Below are positions 35,227 through 48,348 of a stretch of 64,000 nucleotides of DNA, piece after piece. Below the pieces are notes generated by a model. It saw nothing but the letters and a program-made list of their open reading frames with translations, ran no database searches and was not told the origin of the DNA. Origin of the DNA: Juglans regia. Taxonomy: Eukaryota > Streptophyta > Magnoliopsida > Fagales > Juglandaceae. The stretch spans positions 1,815,001 through 1,879,000 of the forward strand of contig NC_049912.1 in assembly GCF_001411555.2 (NCBI RefSeq). Direction: 5' to 3'. Each line of letters opens with the position of its first letter. Positions within the stretch are counted from its first letter, which is position 1. Position numbers and translations under genes: made by a program.

Positions 35227-36717
35227 ATGAGAGAGATGCATAGAATGAGAAGCATGTCAAGAGGGCACCATATATTCTTCGAAGAGGGAACCAAACGTGG
35301 GCGCAAATTTGACAAGCTAAAGAACTCGGATTTGGATGATCATCGTGAGGAGGAGGCTGGCGATCGCTGCATTATTACTCATCGGCGCAGCAGCAATATT
35401 GCTTCGGCATCGGATTCGGAGATTTATAATCCAGCAGCGCCTAAGTATGACGCGAGCAATTCTCTAATGGTGTTGGAAGATCGTTGTCCTTTCGAGCCTT
35501 CGACGTCCAATTCTCCTTTCTCCAAGTCGCCATGGTCATGCCACATGAGTCCTCGACCTCATGATCCTTCGTCGACCGATGCATCCGGAAACGCACTCCT
35601 CGGCATGCTGGTCCGCAAAGAAGGCCCTATCTACTCGATGGCCGCCACGGGGGACTTGCTGTATACTGGTTCCGACAGCAAGAACATTCGGGTTTGGAAG
35701 AATCATCAAGAGTTTTCTGAGTTCAAAGCGGACAGCGGTTTAGTTAAAGCAATAGCCATTGCTGGGCGGAGAGTCTTTACAGGTCATAAAGACGGAGGGA
35801 TTCGAGTTTGGAAGATGTCAAAGAAAAATGAAAGCGTTTACAAGCGTGTAGGGACGCTACCAACCATGGGAGATTACATCAAAAGCTCGATGAAACCCAA
35901 GAAATACGCAGAAGTGAGGCATCATCATAGCGTGGTGTGGATCAAGCACTACGATGCCATCTCGTGCCTTAGCTTGAGCGAAGATGGATCTTTGCTTTAT
36001 TCAGCTTCCTGGGATAAAACCTTTAAAGTTTGGCGAATCTCAGACTCCAAGTGCTTGGAATCTGTCACTGCTCATGATAATGATGTGAATTCCTTGGTTG
36101 CGGGTTTTGACGGCTTGGTATTCACTGGCTCTGCTGATGGTACTATCAAGGTTTGGCGGAGAGAAATACAAGGCAAGGGAACGAAGCATTTCTTTTCTCA
36201 AACATTGTTAAAGCAAGAGTGTGCGGTGACAGCATTGGCCATTAACCCTAAATCCACTATTGTTTACAGTGGATCATCGGACGGGCTTGTTAACTACTGG
36301 GAGCGCGAAAGCTCTCTGTCTCACGGGGGCGTTTTGAAAAGCCATAGATTGGCAGTGTTATGCATAGCCACGGCTGGGGACCTAGTGTTTAGCGGATCCG
36401 CGGACCTGGTAATATGCGTGTGGAAGAGAACGTCGGCGGGAGAGCACACTTGCCTGTCGGTGTTTACAGGCCACACCGGGCCGATCAAGTGCTTGGCAGT
36501 GGAAAAGGATATGGAATCCAAGTCATCGGAAGAGCAGCGGTGGATTCTTTACAGTGGCGGTTTGGACGAGTCCGTGAGGGTGTGGAAGCTTTCGGAGCAA
36601 GCGCCAAACAACATAGTACAGTACAATCAACAGCACAACAGTACTACCGGCGCGCCGATTTTGAGCTCAGCTTTAAGCTTCTCCACTCGTGGACGATCGA
36701 GCCCAGTAATACGTTAG
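35227..36717 (+). CDS. JINGUBANG-like seven-repeat WD40 protein
   Basis: Single exon of 497 codons including TAG (496 aa). I chose ATG 35227 as the first in-frame ATG; further in-frame ATGs follow at codons 4, 7 and 10. Residues 1-126 are hydrophilic, with serine and proline runs. Seven WD40 repeats fill residues about 127-470, with ends IRVWK, IRVWK, FKVWR, IKVWR, VNYWE, ICVWK and VRVWK, enough for one propeller. The order and loops ([16 protein letters not shown] before repeat 3, [17 protein letters not shown]) match the plant JINGUBANG family, whose Arabidopsis member restrains pollen germination. The C-terminal 25 residues are low complexity. WD propellers act as protein-binding platforms; a partner cannot be read from sequence. 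No introns, as is usual for this family. Confidence 0.88.
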   Translation: MREMHRMRSMSRGHHIFFEEGTKRGRKFDKLKNSDLDDHREEEAGDRCIITHRRSSNIASASDSEIYNPAAPKYDASNSLMVLEDRCPFEPSTSNSPFSKSPWSCHMSPRPHDPSSTDASGNALLGMLVRKEGPIYSMAATGDLLYTGSDSKNIRVWKNHQEFSEFKADSGLVKAIAIAGRRVFTGHKDGGIRVWKMSKKNESVYKRVGTLPTMGDYIKSSMKPKKYAEVRHHHSVVWIKHYDAISCLSLSEDGSLLYSASWDKTFKVWRISDSKCLESVTAHDNDVNSLVAGFDGLVFTGSADGTIKVWRREIQGKGTKHFFSQTLLKQECAVTALAINPKSTIVYSGSSDGLVNYWERESSLSHGGVLKSHRLAVLCIATAGDLVFSGSADLVICVWKRTSAGEHTCLSVFTGHTGPIKCLAVEKDMESKSSEEQRWILYSGGLDESVRVWKLSEQAPNNIVQYNQQHNSTTGAPILSSALSFSTRGRSSPVIR

Positions 36718-37304
36718 ACGGACGGGGATACATGTTGTCTGTACGTACGTGTGTCAATTTGATCGATGTCCCATGCATGCATGGCGCCGTCGCATTATAA
36801 AAAGCAGCTAGCTTCAATTGCCATTTTGATTTGGTTTTCCCATTTATAAATTTGATGCTTAACACACAATTCATTCATCGTGGACCTATTAATATATCTA
36901 TAAAAAGATTTAAAATAATCATGTGCTAGGCTTGATCTACATCAACGATATTGTATTAATTAGTGTATCTACGATCGATATGTGTGTGTTTAGCGTATTA
37001 AAATAAAAATTACAAATATATTTATTCTTTTGATTTTATAAATAATGTGGATTGTAGTTTTTATTTCTTTCTTCTAATTAAGAAAACAAAATTAAAGAAT
37101 GAGGATAGGAGGTGTGATTCGTGAATATTATTAATTATATCGTTCTACGACTGATGATTTCTTTTATGCAAATCGATTAAGAACCAAAGAGTTTCGAACT
37201 GATCAATACTTTCTCTAGACATATAGTTCCCAAACTGATCTCATATCATGTCTCTGAATGTATTAGAGGTAAAGGATTTTAGCAAATTTTTTATTTTTTT
37301 ATTT
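36718..37304. other. 3' flank of WD40 gene
   Basis: AT-rich DNA after the stop codon. The 3' untranslated region probably lies in the first few hundred bases. No other feature seen. Confidence 0.5.
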
Positions 37305-37556
37305 TGTTAGAATCTAGTAATTAGCCTTATTGTTAATGGAGCACTTGCACCTCAAGTCTTGTATACAAATACCTCTCATATTTATGATAGAAAGTTAGAA
37401 ATACTGCAATAGTATCATGATCTGCATGGTCCATTTTCTTCATTTTTATTTCTCTTCTATGGATAATTTATTATGATCATGAAGGTTAAAGACTTAACGT
37501 AATTAGTATCCAACAACACCTCTAGAGCTTTTGAACCAACGGATGGGTCTTTAACA
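37305..37556 (+). mobile_element. putative short LTR with primer site
   Basis: Begins TGTTAGAATCTAG and ends TCTTTAACA, followed at once by ATTGGTATCATAGCATC, close to the tRNA-Met primer site TGGTATCAGAGC. A further 100 bp of leader-like sequence follows. No partner LTR was found, so this is a tentative copia LTR relic. Confidence 0.5.
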
Positions 37557-37699
37557 ATTGGTATCATAGCATCTAGGGGCCACATCACGAGTTTTATTTA
37601 TGGAGGGGGTGATCACCTCTAACCTAGATTAAAATACTTTGGTACTATGCATTGACATTGTGTTAAGTCAATGAATACTGATAAATAAGTGAATTTGCC

Positions 37700-38935
37700 A
37701 AAAGGGAAAGAACTATCACCGGATTAGTATCTTTAGAGTAGGCCGAACCACGTCTGACATAAAAGCAATATGTGGTGGGAAGATGGTTGTGAAAGTTGGC
37801 ATTGGACAACACCACGTCTGACATAGAATCGTCGGGATGGGCCCTGACCAAGGCCAGAACGATCGCCAACCTAGCCTCCTCCCGTTCAGACAAGGTAATG
37901 GAAATAGCCTTGCCATCTGAGACAACCTCCCAGATGGCTCGAATCGAGAACTCCTAGTGAACGGCTTCCCCCATCAGGACATTCCCAATCCAAGCTCGAC
38001 ACGAAGAAGAAATGCTTAGTCCAGTCCTTGATGTGAGAAAAGCGTTTCTCCAGACCGGCGATCTGCTTCCTGCCCCTCGCTTTGAAATTGTTGGATTATG
38101 GGACCTAGCGATCTCCCTTAGGGACTCGCTAGACTTATGGGAGTCTCTTGGTGCTTGACAGCCCAACCTGCCGGTGCACCGTGTGTGCACTGCAACGCCC
38201 CTCGTGCTTGCCTGCAACACTTAATAGATGTGGAGTTCTACACTGCCAAAGTGTAAAAGGAAATAAAGTTGCGTATTTGCTAATAGCAATTGCTTTTGGC
38301 CTAATGCTAAGCGCTTGATCATAACAGAAACTGCACAAGTTCTCGTACAAATGCAACACCCTGTAAACAGAGAAAATTTCCCTTGCAGTCAGGTTAGGGT
38401 ATTCTTTGATTTCGGAGCTCAACATCATGCGATAAATCATGTAGCTCGAAACTAAAAGCTGCCAAGCATTTAGATGAAGCTGGGCAGGAGTAGCCAGAGG
38501 TAGTCCAAAACATCTTGGATAGGACGGCAAAAAGGCAGCCACAACCCGTTTGCAAACATTAGAGGGAAGAGGGCCACATTCTCAGCCATGCCATCTGAAT
38601 CAACGACTGGGATGTGAGGCCCAAAAACCTCTAGAACCATCGAATCAGGAATGCCGAAAGTGCCTTTAACATACGAAGGTCCGCGGCAGAGGCTATCGAC
38701 TCCCAAGCCTGACCCTAGAAGGATTGTGGGCTCTCATCGGCGGCGAGTTTTGCCCCACTCTCGAGGTCCCCAAATGTCCCTTCCAGGCACATAGAATGGG
38801 GCTTCTTAGATTTAGGGAGAGAAGCATGCTTGGGAGCCATTTGAAGTGAATGAAAGAAGGAGGGTGGATGACGACAAGCGAAGTAAAAGAAGCTTAAGAA
38901 AATGGCTAGAAGAACAAAGCAAATAGGGAAGGAGA
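37700..38935 (-). mobile_element. gypsy-type gag-like relic (PF04195-like)
   Basis: Minus-strand frames can be followed from MAPKHASLPKSKKP at 38840 down through FGIPDSMVLEVFGPH, ALFPLMFANGLWLPFCRP, LHLNAWQLLVSSYMI, YPNLTAREIFSVYRV and onward to about 37700, with several frameshifts and stops. The block order matches the plant family annotated as putative gypsy-type transposase (PF04195), found in the gag-like part of certain LTR elements. A similar gag-like protein lies on the plus strand at 60186-62912. A TATA-like CTATTTAAG (minus) at 38984-38992 lies upstream. Confidence 0.65.
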
Positions 38936-39952
38936 GCACATAGAAGAAGTAGAAGGGAAGTGAAAAATAATGAGGAAACTGGGCTTAAATAGGGACTCGC
39001 GCCGGTTAGGCTACCCAACATATGGAAATGACTAGAGCCATCAAAGACGTAATGCCAGAGACAAATCCCGAGATCCCCGCTGTGCATAATGATGAGGAAA
39101 GTGGAAGAGTCGTGCGTGTGGGGTGACACTGGCCAGTCCACTGCCAGATGGGACAGCGGATCGATGCCTCACGCGCGGTATCAATAACTGACACACTCAA
39201 TGTAGGCATGACCCACCATAAAGGTTAAGTGGCGTGGGTAGAACGTGCTAACAACTAGAGATGATGTTTTCCACCTGGCCTCCTGTGCTGGGCTGAATGG
39301 GGTCGTTTCCACAAAAGCCCACTTGATGGGTAGACATCTCACCCTAGAAGAAGGACTAGGCAGGGCCCATGAAGCATGTATCTAGGGAGGAAAGAGGAAT
39401 AGTCACTTCACCTGCACAAATCATAGCCCAAGCAATAGGAAAAGGAGCACGTCACACGGGGTGGTCAGAAAGGACAACTAACAATGTCCAGAGCCATCCT
39501 TTCGCCTGTCCCTAAAGCCGGAGTAATGGGCACGCTCCCTTCACCTGTCATAGAGGACAAACGTGGAAGGGAAGCAGACACACACATGAAATGACAGAAC
39601 AACGATTGGCATGGTAGGTGGTCATCCTGGCATTAGAATGGCGCACAATACGGCCCCTGCACAACGTACTGGCAGCACTTGGGGCCATCCTGACCAAGGT
39701 ATATAAATCCCCATCTGAGCTTAGGTAAAGGATCTTTGAAAATGAGTCTTACATTATTTCTCTTCTCTCGAGCCTCCAAAACCCATATACTAACTTAGGC
39801 ATTGGAGGTGTTCCCTTCACCACCCTAAGTCTCCACTCTAGGGAATCTTGCAGGACCAGCAAGAGCAGCGAAGAGTTGTCCAGGGTGCGAAACACAACAT
39901 TAAAAACTACATTCCCTTTTTGAACCAGAGAGCATTTTTGAAATTCAAAAAA

Positions 39953-39955
<3 letters not shown>
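38936..39955. mobile_element. gypsy LTR material
   Basis: Moderately GC-rich, no gene. On the plus strand TATATAAATCC at 39700-39710 is followed by AGCTTAGG and TAACTTAGGCATTGGAGGTG, a layout typical of gypsy LTR promoter and R/U5 regions. On the minus strand the first part is the leader of the gag-like relic below 38840. The exact ends and number of elements are not resolved. Confidence 0.45.

Positions 39956-40042
<87 letters not shown>
39956..40042. repeat. (CT)n microsatellite, 87 bp
   Basis: About 43 uninterrupted CT units. The longest simple repeat in the window; it yields spurious reading frames on both strands. Confidence 0.97.
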
Positions 40043-40044
<2 letters not shown>

Positions 40045-40049
40045 AACAA

Positions 40050-41010
40050 CCATAGGCAAGATACCTTGATTTGGATTCCAAACCACTCTGGAAATTTCTT
40101 TGTTAAAACAACATATCATTTTAGAAGTAGAAAGTTTTTCAGCCCCCATTGCAAAACTTTTCGAGCTAAGTATTGAAAAAAATGTGGAAGATAAAAGTCT
40201 ACAATTGTCAAAAATTACTTATCTGAAAATTCATTTGGAATATCCTTCCAACCAAAGAGAGGATAAGTAACATTCTCTCAAATCTCCGAGATGAAGAAGT
40301 GTCCTACCCTCTTGGTAATGTGAAGAAGAATCATTGTTTTGTCTCTTTATCCAAGGTTCATTTTCTCGGATCTTATGGAGTGACCTTTGAACTTGGATGC
40401 ACTGCTAATCAACTCTATTTCTGATTGGATACTAATGATAATTGATCCCATACCAATTTCGAGACTAAAAGGTCAAGACATACACAATTTCCAAATTTTT
40501 GCAATATTAAGTCTTGATCTTGCCTCAAGGCATAGAAATGAAATACTCCATAATCATATTGAACCTTCTTTGCGGACTACTGGTGCATAATTAGAAAACT
40601 CTTACCAGGCCTATAAACAAGCATGGGGACAAAAGCTTCAAGCACATCTTATCACAATCTGGACTCCATCGCCCCCAAACAGATGGAGCATCTCGTTTGA
40701 TGCAACAGTCAGAGACTCGTTTTCCATATCCTTAACAGTTTGTCATAATTCAAAAATGATTGACATAAAAAATCCAAACAACAATACCAATAATTGCTGA
40801 AGCATCAATCGCACTTTTGGCATTACAGCTAGCATCTTCTCTTCAACTAAATTTCCTCACCTTGAAAGGAGATGTAAAATAGGTTATTTCAGCAATAGAA
40901 GATGTGGCAATAGGTTATCTCATCAATAGAAGATGTGGAATCCTCACCAGTATGGCAAATAACTCCAATCATAAATAATACTCGTCAGAATATTTGCTAG
41001 TGTGATGATT
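40050..41010 (+). mobile_element. LINE 3' relic (RNase H region)
   Basis: Plus-strand frames give FWIPNHSGNFFVKTTYHF (the usual SGxFxVKSxY motif of plant LINE RT tails), LASRHRNEILHN (position of the RNxxxH motif), then WTPSPPNRWSISFDATV, the start of the LINE RNase H domain, and SINRTFGITASIFSSTKFPHLE. Stops and shifts are frequent. No A tail or target duplication was found. Confidence 0.6.
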
Positions 41011-41199
41011 GGAGCGTTAAAAAAATTTATTGAATACAAAATTGATATGCACACTATATGGCATAATAGTCAGCAACCAATTAAGTTATCCGATGCATAC
41101 CTTTATATATATTATCTAGATGTATTTTGTTGATTGAGAGTGGTAGGATCCATCCTTAGAACTTATGTAGCTACTTATAATTTCAATACACGAAGTATG

Positions 41200-41748
41200 C
41201 TCTGATTATAAAAAGTGAATGAGAGAGCCGAGGTGGAGGTGGAAGTCCAAATCAAGACTCGGATTTTAATTCTCGTACAGAAAAATATAAAAACACATGA
41301 AGAGACAGAGACAGAGACAGAGACAGAGACAAGCAGAGCAGAGGAGGGCCACTCTCACAACTATCATCATTATTAATCTCCTTGTCCTTTGCCCACAAAT
41401 GACAAATCCCAGATACCAATCTCTATATTTTGGACATTCCCCTTCCAATTCCGAATCCACCCTCACTCTTCTCCTCCCTTCTCCCTTGCTGTCATTTTCG
41501 TCTCAAACTTTCCCAATCCCACACATTTTCCTCCTCCCCAGCCCCAAATCCAAAACATTGCAAACTCTCTCCGGCTTTGGGTTTAGGCTCTTTTCTTTGC
41601 TTGTCAATTTTGAACTGAAGATAGTTAGGCTCGGAGCTGAGCTTCGTGTTTTATTGGTGGGGATTGGGATTGGGATTGGGATTGGGATTGGGATTGAAGG
41701 TTTGCCTTGGAATTCTGGTTAAGTTAGTTTTAAACTATACTGACAACG
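41200..41748 (+). promoter_or_regulatory. promoter and 5' leader region of XLG gene
   Basis: TTATAAAAAG at 41206-41215 is a TATA candidate. Then a GAGACA repeat (about 41303-41332), a pyrimidine-rich leader, and a run of six G tracts at 41659-41692 (GGGG then five GGG spaced by ATT). A 141-codon frame (41297-41722) stops 26 bases before the XLG ATG; it contains these repeats and is probably not a protein, though as an upstream frame it could lower translation. Confidence 0.5.
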
Positions 41749-44084
41749 ATGCCTCCGTTTGAGACCTCCGATGCCGATTATGTTGCCGAGTTCTCGTTTG
41801 CCGTCGAGTACAGTGGCCCGCCCGTAACCTACAATCTCCCCTGTGCCGTTCCAATTAAAGTTGAGCGGATTCCCGTTGCTGCCGCTGCCGCCCAGGTCTC
41901 CCTGTCTGATAAACTGTCCCTGCCAGTGGTGCAGCCGCTCTTAGCTCCCGATCCTCGGAGTAAAAAGTTCTCCAAAGAGCTAAAGACGTTAGGTTCTGAC
42001 TCTTCTACTTTGGTTTCTCCAACTACGGTGATTGCGTTCGACCGAAATAATGAAAGTGGTCGTGATTGCAAAGAGCTAGAGTTAGTTTCTGAAGCAACTG
42101 TGTCTCCTACTTCTGTGATTGCCTTTGAGGAGGGAAATACGAGCAATCGGGGTTATTTCCGGTCAGGTGAGTTGAGTAGCTCCCGTGCATTAGAGTTTTC
42201 CAATGGCCATTACGCTTCCGGTGAATTGTGTGATATAGCAAACAGCTCGAGGGAATTTGGGTTCTCGTCCATCAGTCATGAGCATTCCCCTGAGTTATTA
42301 GGTGGAGCTGGGATCTCGAGCACGATAGAGTTTTCCGATAGTTTCGACAAGTCACTAGGAAGCTCGCTGGCCTCAAGGGTTTCGTGTAGTCAAAAGGAGA
42401 GTTTAGACACAAATAATGATTTGAGTCAAGCAGATTGGGTTTCAACTGAGTCGGTGTCGAGTTTTGATTACCCTTCATCTCAGGTGTCTTCTATGAAGAT
42501 TGTGGATGGCAATAATGAATCGAAATGCGATCTTATACGAACCCCAGTTGTGACTTTTCGTGATTTCGAGTCTGTTGATGCTTTTGATGAGGAATATACT
42601 CAGGATGCGTCTGAGAAGCGAATGCCTCAAGTGAAAGGGAAGAAAGGGTCATGCTATCGATGCTTTATGGGAAATAGGTTCACTGAAAAGGAGGTTTGCA
42701 TTGTCTGTGATGCAAAATATTGTAGCAATTGTGTTCTTAGAGCTATGGGATCGATGCCAGAAGGTAGGAAATGTGTTACTTGCATTGGATTCCCGATTGA
42801 CGAGTCAAAACGAGGGAGTTTGGGGAAGTGCTCTCGGATGCTTAAGCGGCTGCTTAATGACTTGGAGGTTCGACAGATAATGAGGACTGAGAAGTTGTGT
42901 GAAGCAAATCAGCTACCACCGGAGTATATTTGTGTGAATGCACAACCTCTTTCGCATGAGGAACTGATTATATTGCAGACCTGTTCAAACCCACCGGAGA
43001 AGCTCAAACCGGGGAAATATTGGTATGATAAAGTATCTGGTCTGTGGGGAAAGGTGAATGTGATATACTCTCCACATTTTTTCCGTTACTTATATTTGTT
43101 GCATGCATCATTATGGAATTTGACCTTTCTGTTGAATTTAACAGGAAGGACAGAAACCTTCAAAGATTATTAGTCCCCACTTGAATGTTGGAGGTCCCAT
43201 CAAGCCAGATGCTAGCAATGGAAACACACAAGTTTTTATAAATGGACGGGAGATTACTAAAGTAGAGCTTCGGATGCTACAGGTTGAAGTCTCTAGACGA
43301 TCAAAGACAGAACGGAACTGATTTATGTGTACGAAAAAGCTAAGATCTTTTTGTTGTATACTGCAGTTGTCAGGAGTTCAATGTGCTGGTAACCCACACT
43401 TTTGGGTGCATGACGATGGATCATACCAAGAAGAGGGACAAAAGAATACAAGAGGCTATCTATGGGGCAAGGTATGGTTTTTTGTTGAATATTTGTTTCT
43501 GACTTGTTCTTTATCTAATTTTCAGCGTTGGACATAAATCTTTCATGATACTTTTCAGGCTGGAACAAAGCTTGTTTGCGCTCTCTTGTCACTGCCTGTT
43601 CCTTCTAAATTTTCAAATTCTTGTGGAGAACAAGGGAGTAATATAGTTAACAGAACTGTCCCTGACTACCTTCAGCAGAGAATACTTCAGAAGCTTCTAT
43701 TAATTGGATATAATGGATCTGGAACGAGTACTATATTTAAGCAGGTAATATCTTAGTGTAATCATGTCCCAAACCTATGATGTTCACTATTTTATTTACG
43801 TGAATTTGATCAAATATGGCTATATAAATGCCAAGTAGCTCATGCATTTTTGTATTCCCTTCTATTGTCGGACATCCAATTTATGTTGAAGAGAAATACT
43901 GAAGTAATCCACTTTATCAAATAGAGCTGATGTGAAGAGAGATTTCGTGATGGGTTTAATATCTGAGAGTGATGCCATTATAATATTTTTTTCTTTTCTT
44001 TTCTTTGGATGGTAATTATAATCAGCTGTAATTTGCAGATCCTGTGGTAGTTGTGCTGAATTTTGGGAAGCTTTTTGTGGTTCA

Positions 44085-44119
<35 letters not shown>

Positions 44120-47100
44120 GTGGTGTTTAAAATACTTTTTGTCGTGCTACTTCTAGAAGAACACATGTGACTATTGCTTAAAGATAGTACGTAATGTGAT
44201 ACCTTTAAAAGTATTGCCAGAAAATTTATATATTATCATCCTTAAATATGTGATGTGATTTCTACTTGGCTTCTGAGTTTTTATTTTTTGAAGGTCTTCA
44301 TGCAGAGCACAAGTCTCTTTTTTGAGAAATATAAATTTGCATCCATTAGATATGTTCACTTTGAAGGTTTCTGGATTTTATTATTTTTAGTCAGCTCCAA
44401 TTATGGCGCTTGGTGTTTTTGTAGTTTGACCCATGTCTTTTTTTCTCTGGATTGTCCAAAGGCTATGAAGCAGGAGATTTGTGATAGACAAACTAGCTAC
44501 ATAGACCTTAACTTTTCACTTTATGAACTTGAATCTTGTAAATGAACAGAGGACATAGTCCTAGATAAAGCTAAATGGTGGAAAGGATTCATGTTATTGG
44601 CCCCATGTACTTGGGATTTAAGGGTGTTCCACTTTCTTTTATTTCTATTAAGGGATTGATGATGTCATAAGAAGGCACCTCCTCCCCCCAAGGAAGGTTG
44701 GTAGGAGAGATTGTGGGTTAAAGACCCATTGGGTGAATTGGTAACTTATCAATAAAAGGTGCTAGCAAAAGTCATGTTCTAAGTCATACCTGATTTTCCA
44801 AATAGTTTAATTTTGTTTTTATATGCCTGTTCAGGCCAAGATTCTTTATAACGAAGTTCCTTTTTCTGCCGAAGAGCGAGAAAATATTAAGTTGAAGATC
44901 CAGAGCAATGTGTATGGCTATCTTGGTATACTACTTGAGGGTCGTGAAATTTTTGAAGAAGAAGAGCTCATTGAGTTAAAGAAAAAGCATTCTTCTCGTA
45001 TCATTGACCCCTCAGGTACCGGTTTAAATCAATTCTCATAATATATCTGTAAACAGAATTTTTTATTAATAATCAGGATGGGCAAGAACACAAGTACACA
45101 GGAAACCAATTCTGTCATTGTCCATTCTTATCTTTAACTTGTATGAGTGTATATTAGGCATGTTAAATATTTTCCTCAAGGACTTATAATAAGGCTTTAG
45201 TTACTACATGTATTTCCCCCTACTTCAAACTTTCTTGAAAATTTAGCTTTTAGATAGAACAATGTCTTCAAAATACTAATTGATCTGTCACATATAGATC
45301 TATCAACGTATCTTCAAATTTAGATGCTTTGTATGTAATAATAAGCACTCAACTAAACATTGGCATCTTAATTATTGATATCAGTATAAGGATTGAGTTT
45401 GTTTTCTTCCTCTTAATCAAGATGCTTTGTGAAGTATACCAACTGGATGATGGTCCCTGATCTGCAAACATGATAGAAATTTAGCTTCATCAGGCCCTTA
45501 TAGACATTGGTGCATGACTTGTATAAATTAAGCATCTGAAACTAGTTTCTGGCAAACTAACAGGGAACACTGGCAACAATGATGACAAAACTATTTATTC
45601 TGTTGGCCCAAGGCTGAAAGCTTTCTCCGATTGGCTTCTTAAAACTATGGTGTCAGGAAATTTGGAAACTATCTTTCCAGCTGGTACTCGGGAATATGCT
45701 CCACTGGTTGAGGAGTTATGGAATGATCCAGCCATTCAGGCCACATACAATCGAAGAAGTGAATTGGAAATGCTACCTACTGTTGCTAGTTATTTCCTAG
45801 AGCGGGTAAGAAGCTGCATGTTCCTCTGCTGGGTTAAATTTGCAAAATTATGAAAAAACTTGTTTAAGGTTATGCTTCTTAACCTGGGATGGTTTTTGGG
45901 AGCACTTTTGCTGTCATGGAAAAGTAATAGTTTGTTAGAGAGGTGGTTTGCAGTAAACATGAGAATTACCATGAAAACAGGGAATTGAAGGTTTACAAGA
46001 TGTTCTGTTTATGAGCCTGACTAGGTGTTGCTTAATCTTACTTATTTATCCCTATGGATCATCAGTTTTGAGGCTGATTGAGCTTTTAATGACCTAAGCT
46101 TAAATTGATAATAGTTTCCCATTTTGTTTACCAGCCTTCTGTTAAGCTGTCCTGCAATCTCAATGAGGATCACAGTTGTATTGATACATAATTCTATTAT
46201 GTGATTGTTTACTATAAAGAGCTATTGCAATTCTTGATGATATCTTCATATATGATTTTGATTTCTATTCAGGCCATTACAGTATTGAGAACAGACTATG
46301 AACCGTCAAATTTGGATATCCTAAATGCTGAAGGTGTTACTTCATTAAATGGGCTTGCTTGTGTGGACTTCTCATTTCCCCAGTCAGCACCTGATGCTGA
46401 CATTGATGCTGCTGATCAGCATGATTCTTTACTTAGGTAGCTGCAAATTCTTTGTTGGATAAATTCCTTACTTTGGTGCCTTGAAGATGGGTAACTCTGA
46501 TAATGATGGTTCACCATCAAGTTGAGTGCACATCACTATCCAATAGATATCATATACCCACAAGGAGCAAACATGTGTGACTGTTCACTATCCGTTGTAT
46601 GAAGCATAAGGAAAATTGTGTGCATTCTATGGTTAACTATCAGACCATCTGTGTCTGGTTCTATAATCAGACCCACAGAGAATTATACTTTCATGCATTG
46701 ATATCTGTGTTCAGCTAGTGCTATTAATCATGGATATACATGTGTGAGATTATATGTTATTCTCTGCATGGTCCCTTGAACTTCTATATTGAACGAAGGC
46801 TCAAAGTTATTACCTTCTACGTTCAGGGACCATTAAGTACATTTCTCCCTCAAGTGATAAATTCTTGTATCACCAGTAGTGATCCTATTATACTGGTCAT
46901 TTTACTCTGGCACATTATCAAATGCTCGAAAATTTGGAGAAAACTACTTCCCCATGCTATCAGCAAGCCTGAACCTGTGTTATACTGCTTACCTCACTCT
47001 TAATTTACAACTGAATCTGAATCAGTGACTACATATCATTGCCTGTTGTTGGTTCCCAGGTACCAGCTAATTAGACTACATGCAAGAGGCATGGGAGAAA

Positions 47101-47654
47101 ACTGCAAGTGGCTAGAGATGTTTGAAGATGTTGGAATGGTCATTTTCTGTGTTGCCCTCAGTGACTATGACCAGTTTTCTGTTGATGGTAATGGTTCTAT
47201 CACTAACAAGATGGTGCAGAGCAGACAATTATTTGAATTTATTGTGAATCATTCTACCTTTGATCAGATGGACTTCCTTTTGATACTAAACAAATTCGAT
47301 CTATTTGAGGAGAAGGTAGAACTAGTACCATTGACTCAATGTGACTGGTTTCATGATTTTCATCCGGTGCTCGGTCGTCATCACTCCAACAGCAACAGCA
47401 ACAGCAACAGCATCAATAATAGCCCTTCTCTGGGTCATCTGGCATCCCACTACATTGCTGTGAAGTTCAAGAGACTTTATTCTTCTCTCACCGGGCGGAA
47501 GCTGTATGTTTCTCTGGTGAAGGGGCTGGAGCCTGATACTGTTGATGCAGCTCTTAAATATGCAAGGGAGATTTTGAAATGGGACGAAGAGAGAGCCAAC
47601 TTCAGCCTGAGCGAGTATTCGATTTATAGTACTGAGGTGAGCTCCTCTCAGTGA
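41749..47654 (+). CDS. XLG1-like: extra-large GTP-binding protein (XLG1-like)
   Basis: Eight exons: 41749-43053, 43145-43282, 43367-43471, 43559-43744, 44835-45015, 45564-45805, 46273-46436, 47060-47654; 972 codons including TGA, all joins in phase. The N-terminal half is a plant-specific extension: [20 protein letters not shown] near the start and a Cys-rich block at residues about 302-345 ([21 protein letters not shown]). The C-terminal half is a G-alpha-like domain: P-loop GYNGSGTST at 566-574, FEDVGMV in place of the classic DVGGQ, and NKFD at 851-854. XLGs replace or compete with G-alpha in heterotrimeric G signalling at the plasma membrane and in the nucleus. An in-frame AACAGC repeat encodes [10 protein letters not shown] near 47388-47415. 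The length (971 aa) slightly exceeds the roughly 850-890 aa I recall for Arabidopsis XLGs, mainly in the serine-rich N-terminal extension. XLG1 rather than XLG2 or XLG3 is a judgement from memory of family sequences. Confidence 0.93.
44091..44120. repeat. (CT)n microsatellite in XLG intron 4
   Basis: About 14 CT units in the 1.1-kb fourth intron of XLG. Confidence 0.92.
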
Positions 47655-48348
47655 TGTTCAAGGCGGAGAAGGCTTGTCAATTGGGTCAATTTCCTCTGGG
47701 ACACATTTCTTTCGGGTGTAAATATAATGGTATGTAAATGGAAACGAGAAGATTGTTTCCTCGCTCAGGCTATTGTTGCTGATACTTGAGATTGGCAGGA
47801 CCACATCAGAAAGGTGAGTCTGAATGGATTTCCATGTGTTTGTTTTTGTACTATGGTTATTTGGTCGTGCCATCTAAGAACCTGATTCGAAATATTCATT
47901 TGGGAAACAGAATATGTAATTCATCAGGAGCATGTAGGCATGTAGCATTGTAGCCAACCCTTTGTGATCTTTTATATGATATGTTGGTTGTACTGAATCA
48001 ACATACGTGAATATGAGAAGATGCAGATTCACTATAACTGGTTAAACTGAAGAACCATGATCTTTACTTTCCGTCTTTTTTTACTCCCCATGTACTGCCC
48101 GTGTTACAAGCATTTCTGTAATCTGAGTGGCACCGGGATATTCTCCTCTGATCTCAAGGCCATAGGCGCAACTGTTTCATAGGTACGAGGATTGCTAGGT
48201 GAGCAGTTCACATATATAAAACATGAAGAATTATAATATTATTAGCATATTTTATTTTAATAAAGAGAAAAATAATCATGATAAAAACTGAGTAAAACAA
48301 GAAAAGTTTTTACTCAAAGCCATGTACTAAAATAACTACTTTATCTAA
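47655..48348. other. XLG 3' flank
   Basis: Probable 3' untranslated region (to about 48010) and intergenic DNA. No gene recognised. Confidence 0.5.

Noticed and set aside
39749..40149. Frames with long RE or LS runs around the CT microsatellite
   Set aside because: Products of a dinucleotide repeat on either strand.
41297..41722. 141-codon frame upstream of XLG
   Set aside because: It begins in a GAGACA repeat and ends in the GGGATT repeat (runs of QR and of GI), lies in the leader of XLG and resembles no protein. At most an upstream frame.
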